DNA of 6,532 nucleotides from Flavobacteria bacterium RIFCSPLOWO2_12_FULL_31_7 (GCA_001800945.1 MGWJ01000136.1:1-6532), one strand, 5' to 3'. Positions 1 through 5,955 are shown, numbered from the stretch's first letter. Notes: generated from the letters alone by a model not told the origin. Numbers and translations: made by a program.

Positions 1-159
1 AGAAAATTTAATCACAACTTTTGTTATTTTATTTTCAAAGCGAAAAATAAATAACGGTTTTTGTTATTTATTATTTGAAATGAAAAATAAATAACGGTTT
101 TTGTTATTTTTTAATTTAAGAAGAAAAAAAATAACAGGTTGTAATGTTATGAAATAAAT
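1..159. repeat. Left 40-base-period hairpin repeat array
   Basis: Four units begin at 11, 51, 91 and 131, an exact 40-base period. Each starts with ATCAC or ATAAC and ends in an A-rich GAAAAATAA-like tail. Bases 1-10 resemble the tail of a further unit, so the array probably continues beyond the window. Each unit can fold: at 51 the arms 46-55 and 63-72 give a 10-bp stem around a GGTTTTT loop, and at 91 a 7-bp stem is left. The fourth unit is degenerate, with a 5-bp stem and a longer loop. The array lies downstream of the operon's last gene and has the same orientation as the array at 5605-5733. There are no unique spacers, so it is not CRISPR. Its function is unknown. Confidence 0.85.
9..59. 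repeat. 51-base perfect direct repeat, left copy
   Basis: Bases 9-59 are identical to 5683-5733 over 51 positions at a constant offset of 5674, checked base by base. The copy covers one whole 40-base unit and the start of the next. The two copies are in the same orientation and enclose the four-gene operon, so recombination between them could delete, circularise or amplify a 5674-base block. Confidence 0.9.
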
Positions 160-192
160 ACACCTGTCAGGTTTCAAAAACCTGACAGGTGT
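160..192 (-). terminator. Hairpin terminator after the operon
   Basis: Arms 160-174 and 178-192 form a perfect 15-bp stem (ACACCTGTCAGGTTT pairing with AAACCTGACAGGTGT) with a 3-base loop. It begins 15 bases beyond the stop codon of the last gene of the minus-strand operon. What follows on the minus strand is AT-rich (ATTTATTT) rather than a clean U-tract, so this may be an intrinsic terminator or an RNA-stabilising 3' hairpin. It could also act on transcription from the other direction. The ACCTGACAGGT core resembles hairpins I recall as frequent in Flavobacterium intergenic regions. Confidence 0.7.
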
Positions 193-207
193 GAAGATTA
201 AAATATT

Positions 208-1266
208 TTATTTGTAGAGTTCTTCTCTTATAGCAATTAAAGTTTGTATTGCTTTTTCAGAATTTGGAAATTCAGGTAGGTTGGACGTTTCGTTTAAGTT
301 TTCGATGGAAGCAATTAAATCATCTGCTTTTTGCAATAAATCATCATATTCCATTTCGCCGGCTTTTATGGCAAGTAATTCTTCACGGTTGTTTACTCTG
401 ATGTTTAAATTTCCAGTAGCTAAAATTTGTTCAGCAGTTTGTAACAATCTTATAGTGTGCATCATGTTTTTACTGTCGTAATTTTTACCATGTTGCTTAT
501 TGGTATTATAACGTTCTTCATTACGTTTCTCCATCCATTCCCAATATTCTGCGTAATCTTTGCAATATTTAGAATAGCCTTCCAAGTTGCAAGATAAATA
601 CGCAATTTCTTTTTCGTCTTTTAAAATTGAGGATAACGAAACTTCATTCGAGAGTTCGTTTTTTAAAATGCCTTTATAACCTAAACTTTTGTTTTTATCA
701 TAAAACAAGGCATAAACTCCTTTGGCATTTGGAACATTAATTAACCCACAATTTTCTTGTTGTAAGTTGTTTTCGCTTAACCAATCTATTGCCGCAACAC
801 TATTATAACCTTGTAATATAGAACAAAAGTGTAACAAGCTTTTACGCTCTTTGGCAATTGGGTTGACAATTTTTTTGTTTAAACCTCTTGCTTTTTTTAT
901 TTGTGTGATGGCATAACCCGCAAAACTATCTTTACACAATTTAGATAAAAAATCTTTTAATTGAAGTTGCTCCATTAACGGATGTTTGTATAAAATACAA
1001 TCCTCTGGCGAAGCTAAAATTTCTAAAATATTGGGATTGTTTTTTAGCAATAATTCCACAAAACGACCAATTTCATAATAAACTTCGTCATTGGTTTCAT
1101 TACTAATTTGCGGAATATAATTTAACCCGTAAAATTCATTTAGCGGTAAATAATACACGCCTTTAATATCGGTATCAGATGTTGGTGTATTTAACCCAAA
1201 CGACTTACTCCCCGAAATTACTTCGAAGAGGAGGAGGTTTTGAGTGCGTAGGTCTTGGATGGTCAT
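208..1266 (-). CDS. RlaP/YcgL-like nucleotidyltransferase, larger paralogue (352 aa)
   Basis: This is a predicted pol-beta superfamily nucleotidyltransferase. The diagnostic signature lies near the N-terminus: GS at residues 19-20 followed by D31 and D33 in SGSKSFGLNTPTSDTDIKG, which matches the G-S-x(n)-D-x-D metal- and nucleotide-binding motif. A later stretch, residues 65-87 with EIGRFVELLLKNNPNILEIL, resembles the helix after the active site in RlaP/YcgL-type proteins. The rest (about residues 100-350) is mostly helical and looks cytosolic, with no signal peptide or membrane segment. It is the last gene of the operon, and its ATG overlaps the TGA of the HNH gene as ATGA, implying translational coupling. 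Its GC (about 33% in a sampled line) matches the other nucleotidyltransferase rather than the AT-rich ATPase and HNH genes. RlaP-family proteins are associated with RtcB in RNA repair. The exact reaction, possibly nucleotide addition to broken RNA ends, is not known. An antitoxin-like role is the main alternative. Confidence 0.85.
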   Translation of the reverse strand: MTIQDLRTQNLLLFEVISGSKSFGLNTPTSDTDIKGVYYLPLNEFYGLNYIPQISNETNDEVYYEIGRFVELLLKNNPNILEILASPEDCILYKHPLMEQLQLKDFLSKLCKDSFAGYAITQIKKARGLNKKIVNPIAKERKSLLHFCSILQGYNSVAAIDWLSENNLQQENCGLINVPNAKGVYALFYDKNKSLGYKGILKNELSNEVSLSSILKDEKEIAYLSCNLEGYSKYCKDYAEYWEWMEKRNEERYNTNKQHGKNYDSKNMMHTIRLLQTAEQILATGNLNIRVNNREELLAIKAGEMEYDDLLQKADDLIASIENLNETSNLPEFPNSEKAIQTLIAIREELYK

Positions 1267-1269
1267 TTT
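1263..1269. repeat. 7-base microrepeat at left border of the ATPase-HNH insert
   Basis: TCATTTT here (AAAATGA on the coding strand) contains the start codon of the larger nucleotidyltransferase and the TGA stop of the HNH gene. The same seven bases occur at 4782-4788, at the start of the ATPase gene. The two copies mark the exact ends of the AT-rich insert. The repeat is short and A-rich, so coincidence cannot be excluded. Confidence 0.5.
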
Positions 1270-2444
1270 AATATTCCTAATTGTTTGGCAATATCTTTTT
1301 TGTATTTCTCAAAAGGTTCGTTTGTACTTTCTTTTTCGAAAATTACTGAACCAAAAATTTGCTTTTTGAATGTTTCTTTATCTATTAAAATTCCATTATC
1401 AAAGAAAAGTTGCTCAATTTCCTTTATTTGAGAATCTGAATACATCTTAAGGTTTTCAATTAAGTTAAATGAAATGTATTTATGATATTCATATCGTGAT
1501 TCTATTTTAAAAATTTTAACAAATTCATCTACACCTATTAAAGATTTAGCATTTTCTATTTTTATTTCTACATCACTAATTTGTTTAACCTGTTGTATCT
1601 TATTTTCAAAATCAGGATCATTAACATCAAAGTTCATCTTAAACTTAAATAATTTATCTAATTCGAACTCATCAGAAGTTGGACAAATTTTTGTTAAGCT
1701 ATCATTAACAGTAAATTCCTTCATATGCTTAAACTTGGAATTACAAGAGGAGCAAGAAGGAACTAAGTTATATATACTTAATGAAAAAAAAGAAAACTTA
1801 TTTTTTGGCAAAACATGATCTAATGTAAAATGATTTTTTTTTATGACAACATCATTCAAATTAACTTTATTACACCCTTTTATTGACTTTTTATTTACAT
1901 AATTAGATATTTTTGTATAAATTCTTTTGCTAACTAATAGATTAATAGTTTTATTGAAAATTCTTTTATTTATAATGTTTTTTGCTGTTGCTGTTGAAAT
2001 ATTACCATACTTCGTTAATACTTCTTCAGGAGCCTCTAAAATAAAATCATCAATTGAATTAAATTTGTAATGTTGTTCAAATGTATTTACAAAATCAATA
2101 TTGCAATAATGACAGGATTTTAAATCCAAATCATTTTCCATGAAAAAATTTGAAATTTTAGGTTGAAGATCATCATAAAGGTATTCTAATTTTAGTATTT
2201 TTTTTTTAACAAAGAGACTTTCAATTTTCGTTTTATATTTTGATTTTTCTATATAATCATTAATTTCAAGCAATCTTGTAAAATCACTTGTTAGCAAAAC
2301 TTGAATATTATAATTAATATCAACTTTTTTAAGTAAATAATTTAATCTTTTTATGTTGAGATTTTTCTTAATTGAATTATAATATTTTTTTTCAAATTTT
2401 TCTTTTTCAAGTATCGTATTATATGGGTATTTAACTTTTCTCAT
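1263..2444 (-). CDS. HNH nuclease, PtuB-like partner of the ATPase (393 aa)
   Basis: This is a predicted HNH (treble-clef, ββα-metal) endonuclease. Counting from the ATG at 2444, a first zinc pair CHYC lies at 111-114, the catalytic motif LDHVLPKNKF has D209 and H210, the central Asn is at 226 in YNLVPS, and the second zinc pair CSSCN is at 231-235. This is the order CxxC...DH...N...CxxCN expected of an intact HNH domain. Between CHYC and DH is an insert of about 95 residues that contains a helix-hairpin-helix-like stretch (134-163). The N-terminal 100 residues and C-terminal 150 residues are Lys/Asn/Ile-rich without a recognised domain. I chose the ATG at 2444; the frame could open at a TTG at 2462, adding six residues, but the ATG is the more usual start. 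The gene overlaps the ATPase by 14 bases and the next gene by 4. An ATPase-HNH pair is the layout of the Septu anti-phage system, though PtuB is usually much shorter. DNA or RNA may be the target. Confidence 0.87.
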   Translation of the reverse strand: MRKVKYPYNTILEKEKFEKKYYNSIKKNLNIKRLNYLLKKVDINYNIQVLLTSDFTRLLEINDYIEKSKYKTKIESLFVKKKILKLEYLYDDLQPKISNFFMENDLDLKSCHYCNIDFVNTFEQHYKFNSIDDFILEAPEEVLTKYGNISTATAKNIINKRIFNKTINLLVSKRIYTKISNYVNKKSIKGCNKVNLNDVVIKKNHFTLDHVLPKNKFSFFSLSIYNLVPSCSSCNSKFKHMKEFTVNDSLTKICPTSDEFELDKLFKFKMNFDVNDPDFENKIQQVKQISDVEIKIENAKSLIGVDEFVKIFKIESRYEYHKYISFNLIENLKMYSDSQIKEIEQLFFDNGILIDKETFKKQIFGSVIFEKESTNEPFEKYKKDIAKQLGILK

Positions 2445-4785
2445 CTTTAGTTTTTTGCGCAATTAATTTTTCAACTTCTTCTAACTCTTTTTTCAATTCA
2501 CTTTGCTTAACTTCTAAATATTTTGGATTAAATTTTTTATCTAATTCATCAAATTGATTTTGTAATATTTTTTGAATGTATTCCTCACCAATAAGTGAAA
2601 TTATATTTTTAAAATAATCCTTTTTGGCAATAAATTCTTGTTGTTGTAATTCTTCTTTTCTTTTATAAAATTCCAAAAATTCATTTATTTTTGAAATAGC
2701 AAAAGATCCTTTTGTGGTTTCCATAAAAAAACCATTGATTAACATTTCATGAACATTTGCTCCAAATGTATTATTGCCATCATAATCAATAGATATAGCT
2801 TTTTTATTTTCATCAACATCTAAAAATAAAATATTTTGCTTTGGTATATCAGATAAAATAAATGGAGAATGTGTAATGAAAATAATATTAATTCCTTCTA
2901 TGTTTTTAATCTTTTGCTTTTTTATTTCTTCTAATAAATATTTTAAAAAATTTCTTTGCAATTCAGGATGATAATAAAGTTCAATTTCATCATATATCAT
3001 GTTTACATACTTATATTTACTAAGCTTTTCATCTGTGTTTTTATGCACAGAAACAATATTTAATATATGATACAAAATCGTACCTGTCCCATATATTAGT
3101 TGCTTTTCACCAGAACTAAGTTGAGAAAAATTACTATTATCTTCAAAAATTAATTCATATTCAAAAAAAGAAGGTATTAATAATTGAGAAAATTTTTCAC
3201 TATTTGGATCTAATATTTTATTTATTGAATCTGAATAACTTTTAATGTTAATTTCAAATTCATCTTCTAAAAAATTCACTGTCTCAATTTGTGGTATTAT
3301 CTCTTTGTAATATTTCAAAAAGTTTACTGCTTGTTTTAATTTTAAAGTAATGTGACTGTCATCATCATCACGAATTTTCAATAAAAGCTCTTTGAATTTT
3401 AATTCTTCTTCACCTTTAAAAACAATTAAGTACTTTTTTCTGTCATATGATTTGTAAAAATTTATGATATTAAACGCTTTATTTAAAATATACTCATAAC
3501 AAACTTTTTCAACATCATTAAGAAAACTCTTTCCTTCAATTTCAAAAACTTCATTTATTATTGGTAAATATTTAGAACATCTATCTGAAAGAGCAAAGGC
3601 AATAATTTCGGCTTTGCTTTTCAAAATGCTCGGAATTATTTTTTTATGGTTTAGTTTTAATTTTAATCTTGACGGCTTTTTACCATTTATTTCATTGGGC
3701 TCCTTATTCTTGTCTATAATTAAAGGATAAAACAAATTAAATAAAAATCTAGATTTTGTTAATTCAGTCTCTGTATTAATACTAACAATACCTTCTGTTC
3801 TCATTGGGTTCAAAACAATTGGCATTTGATATGAATCATTCTTATGAAATATGTTTTTCAACCAACGTCCCATATCTAAAGAATTAAGTGCATAAAAAGA
3901 GTAATTCACCGCTAATGAATAGAAAAAATTATTCTTTAACAGTTCTTTTTTTTCTTCTTTAGATAATAATTCACAGTTTTTATAAATGTTTGAACTAGTA
4001 TCTTTTTTAAAAGCATAGTATTCAATTATTTGTTTATTTATTTTTAATAAGTATAGTTTTGAAAAATCACCTTCATCAAGTTCAAAATATATTTCAACAT
4101 TTACATCTTTTGCAATTATATTTAAACTATTTATGAAACCAATTAATTCATTTTTGTAACTACTTGAAATATAATTAGCAGGTAGTAGACTTGTCATTAA
4201 TTTATCTAAAGTTGAAAAATCATCATCCGTAAAAAAATATTTTTCCTTATCTTTTCTTTTTGATAATTCTAAAAGCTTTTCATATTCATTTTCAATCTGT
4301 GTTTTCCAAACTTTTTTTTCTTTATTTATAGAATTATTTACAATTAATGTGTTTTCAAATAAATGATTTATTTCATAATTATCTAATTTTTCATAATTAT
4401 CTAATTTTTTAATTGAATTTTTAATGCTTTCTTTTAAATTTTCAATTTCAACAACGTGATCAACTTCTTCTAAATTTTTTGTTAATATTCCTTCAATAAC
4501 TGATAAGTTGTAAAGTGCTGCATAGAATAATTCTACTATGCTACTTTTTCCACTTCCATTTTTACCTACAATAGCTGAAATATTTACTTTTAAATCAATA
4601 TTTCCATATAAGTTTTCTGGAATAGTTTGTTTTAATTTCTTGACTTCAGTAACCTTATTTTGATCATTATCGAAGTTAAACTCATAATCTTTATAAAACT
4701 GATAAACCTCATTAGGTTTCAAATTTTTTAGAAATTTCGGATTACATTCTTTTATTGGTCTAATTGCTAATAATTTAAAACTCAT
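2431..4785 (-). CDS. ABC/SMC-like AAA ATPase of a defence-type pair (784 aa)
   Basis: This predicted cytosolic ATPase would control the HNH nuclease encoded next to it. The ABC-type nucleotide-binding site is complete: Walker A GKNGSGKS at 74-81, signature LSSGEKQ at 556-562, Walker B NMIYDEIELYYHPE at about 595-608 with the DE at 599-600, and the H-loop FITHSPF at 636-642. About 470 residues separate Walker A from the signature, including charged helical segments (115-185) and NPMRTEG (326-332). After the H-loop comes TFGANVHEMLINGFFME (673-689), which I recall from similar ATPases paired with HNH proteins. The C-terminus (746-783) is Glu/Lys-rich and probably a coiled coil. The ATG lies 3 bases after the upstream stop, and the gene is very AT-rich (15% and 18% GC in two sampled 60-base lines), unlike its outer neighbours. 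Septu PtuA is the nearest described type, but this protein is longer, so an unnamed subtype or other OLD/RecF-like defence ATPase is possible. Confidence 0.9.
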   Translation of the reverse strand: MSFKLLAIRPIKECNPKFLKNLKPNEVYQFYKDYEFNFDNDQNKVTEVKKLKQTIPENLYGNIDLKVNISAIVGKNGSGKSSIVELFYAALYNLSVIEGILTKNLEEVDHVVEIENLKESIKNSIKKLDNYEKLDNYEINHLFENTLIVNNSINKEKKVWKTQIENEYEKLLELSKRKDKEKYFFTDDDFSTLDKLMTSLLPANYISSSYKNELIGFINSLNIIAKDVNVEIYFELDEGDFSKLYLLKINKQIIEYYAFKKDTSSNIYKNCELLSKEEKKELLKNNFFYSLAVNYSFYALNSLDMGRWLKNIFHKNDSYQMPIVLNPMRTEGIVSINTETELTKSRFLFNLFYPLIIDKNKEPNEINGKKPSRLKLKLNHKKIIPSILKSKAEIIAFALSDRCSKYLPIINEVFEIEGKSFLNDVEKVCYEYILNKAFNIINFYKSYDRKKYLIVFKGEEELKFKELLLKIRDDDDSHITLKLKQAVNFLKYYKEIIPQIETVNFLEDEFEINIKSYSDSINKILDPNSEKFSQLLIPSFFEYELIFEDNSNFSQLSSGEKQLIYGTGTILYHILNIVSVHKNTDEKLSKYKYVNMIYDEIELYYHPELQRNFLKYLLEEIKKQKIKNIEGINIIFITHSPFILSDIPKQNILFLDVDENKKAISIDYDGNNTFGANVHEMLINGFFMETTKGSFAISKINEFLEFYKRKEELQQQEFIAKKDYFKNIISLIGEEYIQKILQNQFDELDKKFNPKYLEVKQSELKKELEEVEKLIAQKTKDEKS
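4372..4407 (-). repeat. 18-base in-frame tandem duplication inside the ATPase
   Basis: Two perfect adjacent 18-base copies (4372-4389 and 4390-4407) encode KLDNYE twice, at residues 127-132 and 133-138. The duplication keeps the frame and lies in the charged linker region between Walker A and the signature motif. Identity at the DNA level suggests a recent slippage event. Confidence 0.85.
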
Positions 4786-4788
4786 TTT
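4782..4788. repeat. 7-base microrepeat at right border of the ATPase-HNH insert
   Basis: TCATTTT (AAAATGA on the coding strand) contains the ATPase ATG and directly follows the TAG stop of the upstream nucleotidyltransferase at 4789-4791. It matches 1263-1269. Removing one repeat and everything between would place the larger nucleotidyltransferase ATG exactly 3 bases after that TAG. Confidence 0.5.
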
Positions 4789-5535
4789 CTATTTTATTAA
4801 ATTTCTAAAAACCCCATCCAGTTCCTCAGCCATCTTTTCACCACTTCTTAAACCATTCGCGTGTTCTTGGTTATACACCACCGTTTCCTGCAAAAAGTTC
4901 GTTATCAAAGTCTCTTTTGGGTGTAAATAGCTTTCGTCTTGGTTGGCTTTTATTTGCATTAATTCTTTTATTTTTTCTTGTATGTTTTGTGGCGCTATGG
5001 GTAATAACTCCATAAAATCAACTGGTGGAAAACTATTGTTTTCTATAATCCATTTTCCAGCTAAAGCGGTACGTAAGGCATAGAAATAACTTTTTAGTTT
5101 TACTTCTTCTTGCTCGCAAACGTCCATGAAATTTTTGGTGGTACCTAAATAATGGTGCAAACACGCAATAGGAGAGAAGCAGGTTTTAGCCACTTCTCGC
5201 ATTTGAGTAGCAAACGCTTCATTTTTATAATACACCACTGGTGAAAACAACCATTCCAACAAAGGTGCATTAGATTTCGCTAATAATTTTATGGTTTTCC
5301 GTAAATCCCAACCGCTACCATCAAGGTCGTCTTCGGTCATAAACTCAATTACATCTGGTTTTTCCCAAAGCGAAAGGTAATAGTCTAAATCGTGTTTGTA
5401 TATAAAACGTATATCGTAATCGCTGTCTGGGGAGGCAAATCCCCAAGCTCTACTTCCTGATTCTACAGCGTATAAAATTTCAACTCCTTTTTGAAGTTCT
5501 ATTTCTTTTAACTTAGCTAGTATTTTTTCTTTCAT
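4789..5535 (-). CDS. RlaP/YcgL-type nucleotidyltransferase, first operon gene (248 aa)
   Basis: This is a predicted pol-beta fold nucleotidyltransferase of the RlaP (RNA-ligase-associated) family. GS at 27-28 with D39 and D41 in SGSRAWGFASPDSDYDI forms the catalytic metal-binding motif. GWDLRKTIKLL (75-85) may carry a further acidic residue, and APLLEWLFSP (90-99) and KSYFYALRTALAGKWI (148-163) also look typical of the family. The length of about 250 residues is usual. I place the start at the ATG at 5535. The frame stays open to 5649, but the additional 38 residues would read through a promoter candidate and into the 40-base repeat array, so they are probably not translated. The gene leads the operon and stops with TAG 3 bases before the ATPase. 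Its GC (33-35% in sampled lines) agrees with an origin alongside rtcB. The expected role is processing or extending broken RNA ends in the RtcB pathway; the substrate is unknown. Confidence 0.88.
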   Translation of the reverse strand: MKEKILAKLKEIELQKGVEILYAVESGSRAWGFASPDSDYDIRFIYKHDLDYYLSLWEKPDVIEFMTEDDLDGSGWDLRKTIKLLAKSNAPLLEWLFSPVVYYKNEAFATQMREVAKTCFSPIACLHHYLGTTKNFMDVCEQEEVKLKSYFYALRTALAGKWIIENNSFPPVDFMELLPIAPQNIQEKIKELMQIKANQDESYLHPKETLITNFLQETVVYNQEHANGLRSGEKMAEELDGVFRNLIK

Positions 5536-5543
5536 AATTTTTT

Positions 5544-5571
5544 CAAATTTATGTAAAAAAATATTCACAAA
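5544..5571 (-). promoter_or_regulatory. Candidate Bacteroidetes promoter for the four-gene operon
   Basis: On the minus strand, TAAATTTG (5551-5544) matches the Bacteroidetes -7 consensus TAnnTTTG, and TTTG (5571-5568) lies 16 bases upstream as a -33 element. The usual spacing is nearer 17-23, so the fit is approximate. Only eight bases (AAAAAATT) separate the -7 box from the ATG at 5535, implying a leaderless or nearly leaderless mRNA. It also supports 5535 as the true start. In such AT-rich DNA a chance match is possible. Confidence 0.4.
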
Positions 5572-5604
5572 ACTACGTAGAATTACCTGTTTTGCGAATA
5601 TTTT

Positions 5605-5733
5605 TGTTTGCTTTCTGTTATTTTTTTCTTGACTCAAAAAATTAATCACAAGTTTTGTGATTTTTTATTTGAACTGAAAAAATAATCACAACTTTTGTTA
5701 TTTTATTTTCAAAGCGAAAAATAAATAACGGTT
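5605..5733. repeat. Right 40-base-period hairpin repeat array
   Basis: Units begin at 5605 (degenerate), 5645, 5685 and 5725 (partial), again at an exact 40-base period and in the same orientation as the left array. The 5645 unit contains a perfect palindromic hairpin, AATCACAAGTTTTGTGATT at 5644-5662, with an 8-bp stem and 3-base loop. The 5685 unit is identical to the left-array unit at 11. The array lies upstream of the operon's first gene and its probable promoter, between rtcB and the operon. Confidence 0.82.
5683..5733. repeat. 51-base perfect direct repeat, right copy
   Basis: This copy is identical to bases 9-59 and shares its place within the 40-base units. Similarity ends at 5734 (A against T), after which the intergenic sequence is unrelated to the left flank. 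Confidence 0.9.
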
Positions 5734-5743
5734 ATTAAAATGA

Positions 5744-5764
5744 GTTTACTTTTGTTGAGTAAAC
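5744..5764. repeat. Small 7-bp hairpin
   Basis: GTTTACT (5744-5750) and AGTAAAC (5758-5764) form a 7-bp stem with a TTTGTTG loop. It directly abuts the AAACCT hairpin at 5761-5775, so the two cannot both form completely. No function can be assigned. Confidence 0.55.
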
Positions 5765-5775
5765 CTTTCAGGTTT
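5761..5775. repeat. AAACCT-TTC-AGGTTT hairpin
   Basis: This is a perfect 6-bp stem with a 3-base loop. It shares the AAACCTnnnAGGTTT pattern with 5935-5949, and its AGGTTT arm also matches the hairpin at 160-192. It overlaps the outer arm of the fold-back element, so alternative pairings compete. Confidence 0.6.
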
Positions 5776-5941
5776 AGTAACTATGTATTGGATTGTTTGC
5801 CACGAATTCTCGAATTTTTTAAAAAAACAAATGTAAAAATTTGTTCATCTTTGATGTTCCAGATGCATCGGGACGAATTAAAACGAATCGTTAATCCGAA
5901 AAATTCAAGAATTCGTGGCAAAATTATTTTAACTAAACCTG
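5769..5941. mobile_element. Fold-back (MITE- or REP-like) intergenic element
   Basis: Outer arms CAGGTTTAGT (5769-5778) and ACTAAACCTG (5932-5941) form a perfect 10-bp inverted repeat. Inside, 5796-5819 and 5899-5922 pair over 24 bases with a single mismatch; the arms carry GCCACGAATTC and GAATTCGTGGC. The centre holds a further 7-bp hairpin (5826-5832 with 5839-5845). No transposase or convincing reading frame is present, and the short open frames crossing it look spurious. I recall GCCACGAATTC-type inverted repeats as dispersed in flavobacterial genomes, which suggests a non-autonomous repeat, but I cannot confirm copy number. It could instead be a structured RNA or a large terminator. Confidence 0.6.
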
Positions 5942-5949
5942 TTAGGTTT
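5935..5949 (-). terminator. Terminator-like hairpin after rtcB
   Basis: AAACCTAACAGGTTT on the minus strand forms a 6-bp stem with a 3-base loop, starting 6 bases after the rtcB stop. An AT-rich stretch including AAAATAATTTT follows. The stem is short for an intrinsic terminator, but with the fold-back element beyond it, it may separate rtcB transcription from the downstream operon. Confidence 0.45.
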
Positions 5950-5955
5950 GTATTC

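Noticed and set aside
48..72. Integron attC-like site
   Set aside because: The hairpin arms (AAATAAC/GTTATTT) do not satisfy the RYYYAAC/GTTRRRY core, and no integrase is visible.
1..160. CRISPR array
   Set aside because: The units are contiguous 40-base repeats without unique spacers, and no cas genes are present.
281..481. Plus-strand reading frame inside the larger nucleotidyltransferase
   Set aside because: It is antisense to a well-supported gene and shows no domain.
2445..2462. Six-residue N-terminal extension of the HNH protein from a TTG start
   Set aside because: The in-frame ATG at 2444 is a more usual start and leaves a shorter overlap with the ATPase.
208..5733. Retron (reverse transcriptase plus msr-msd) associated with the ATPase-HNH pair
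   Set aside because: No reverse transcriptase is encoded in the window, so the pair cannot be called a retron effector here.
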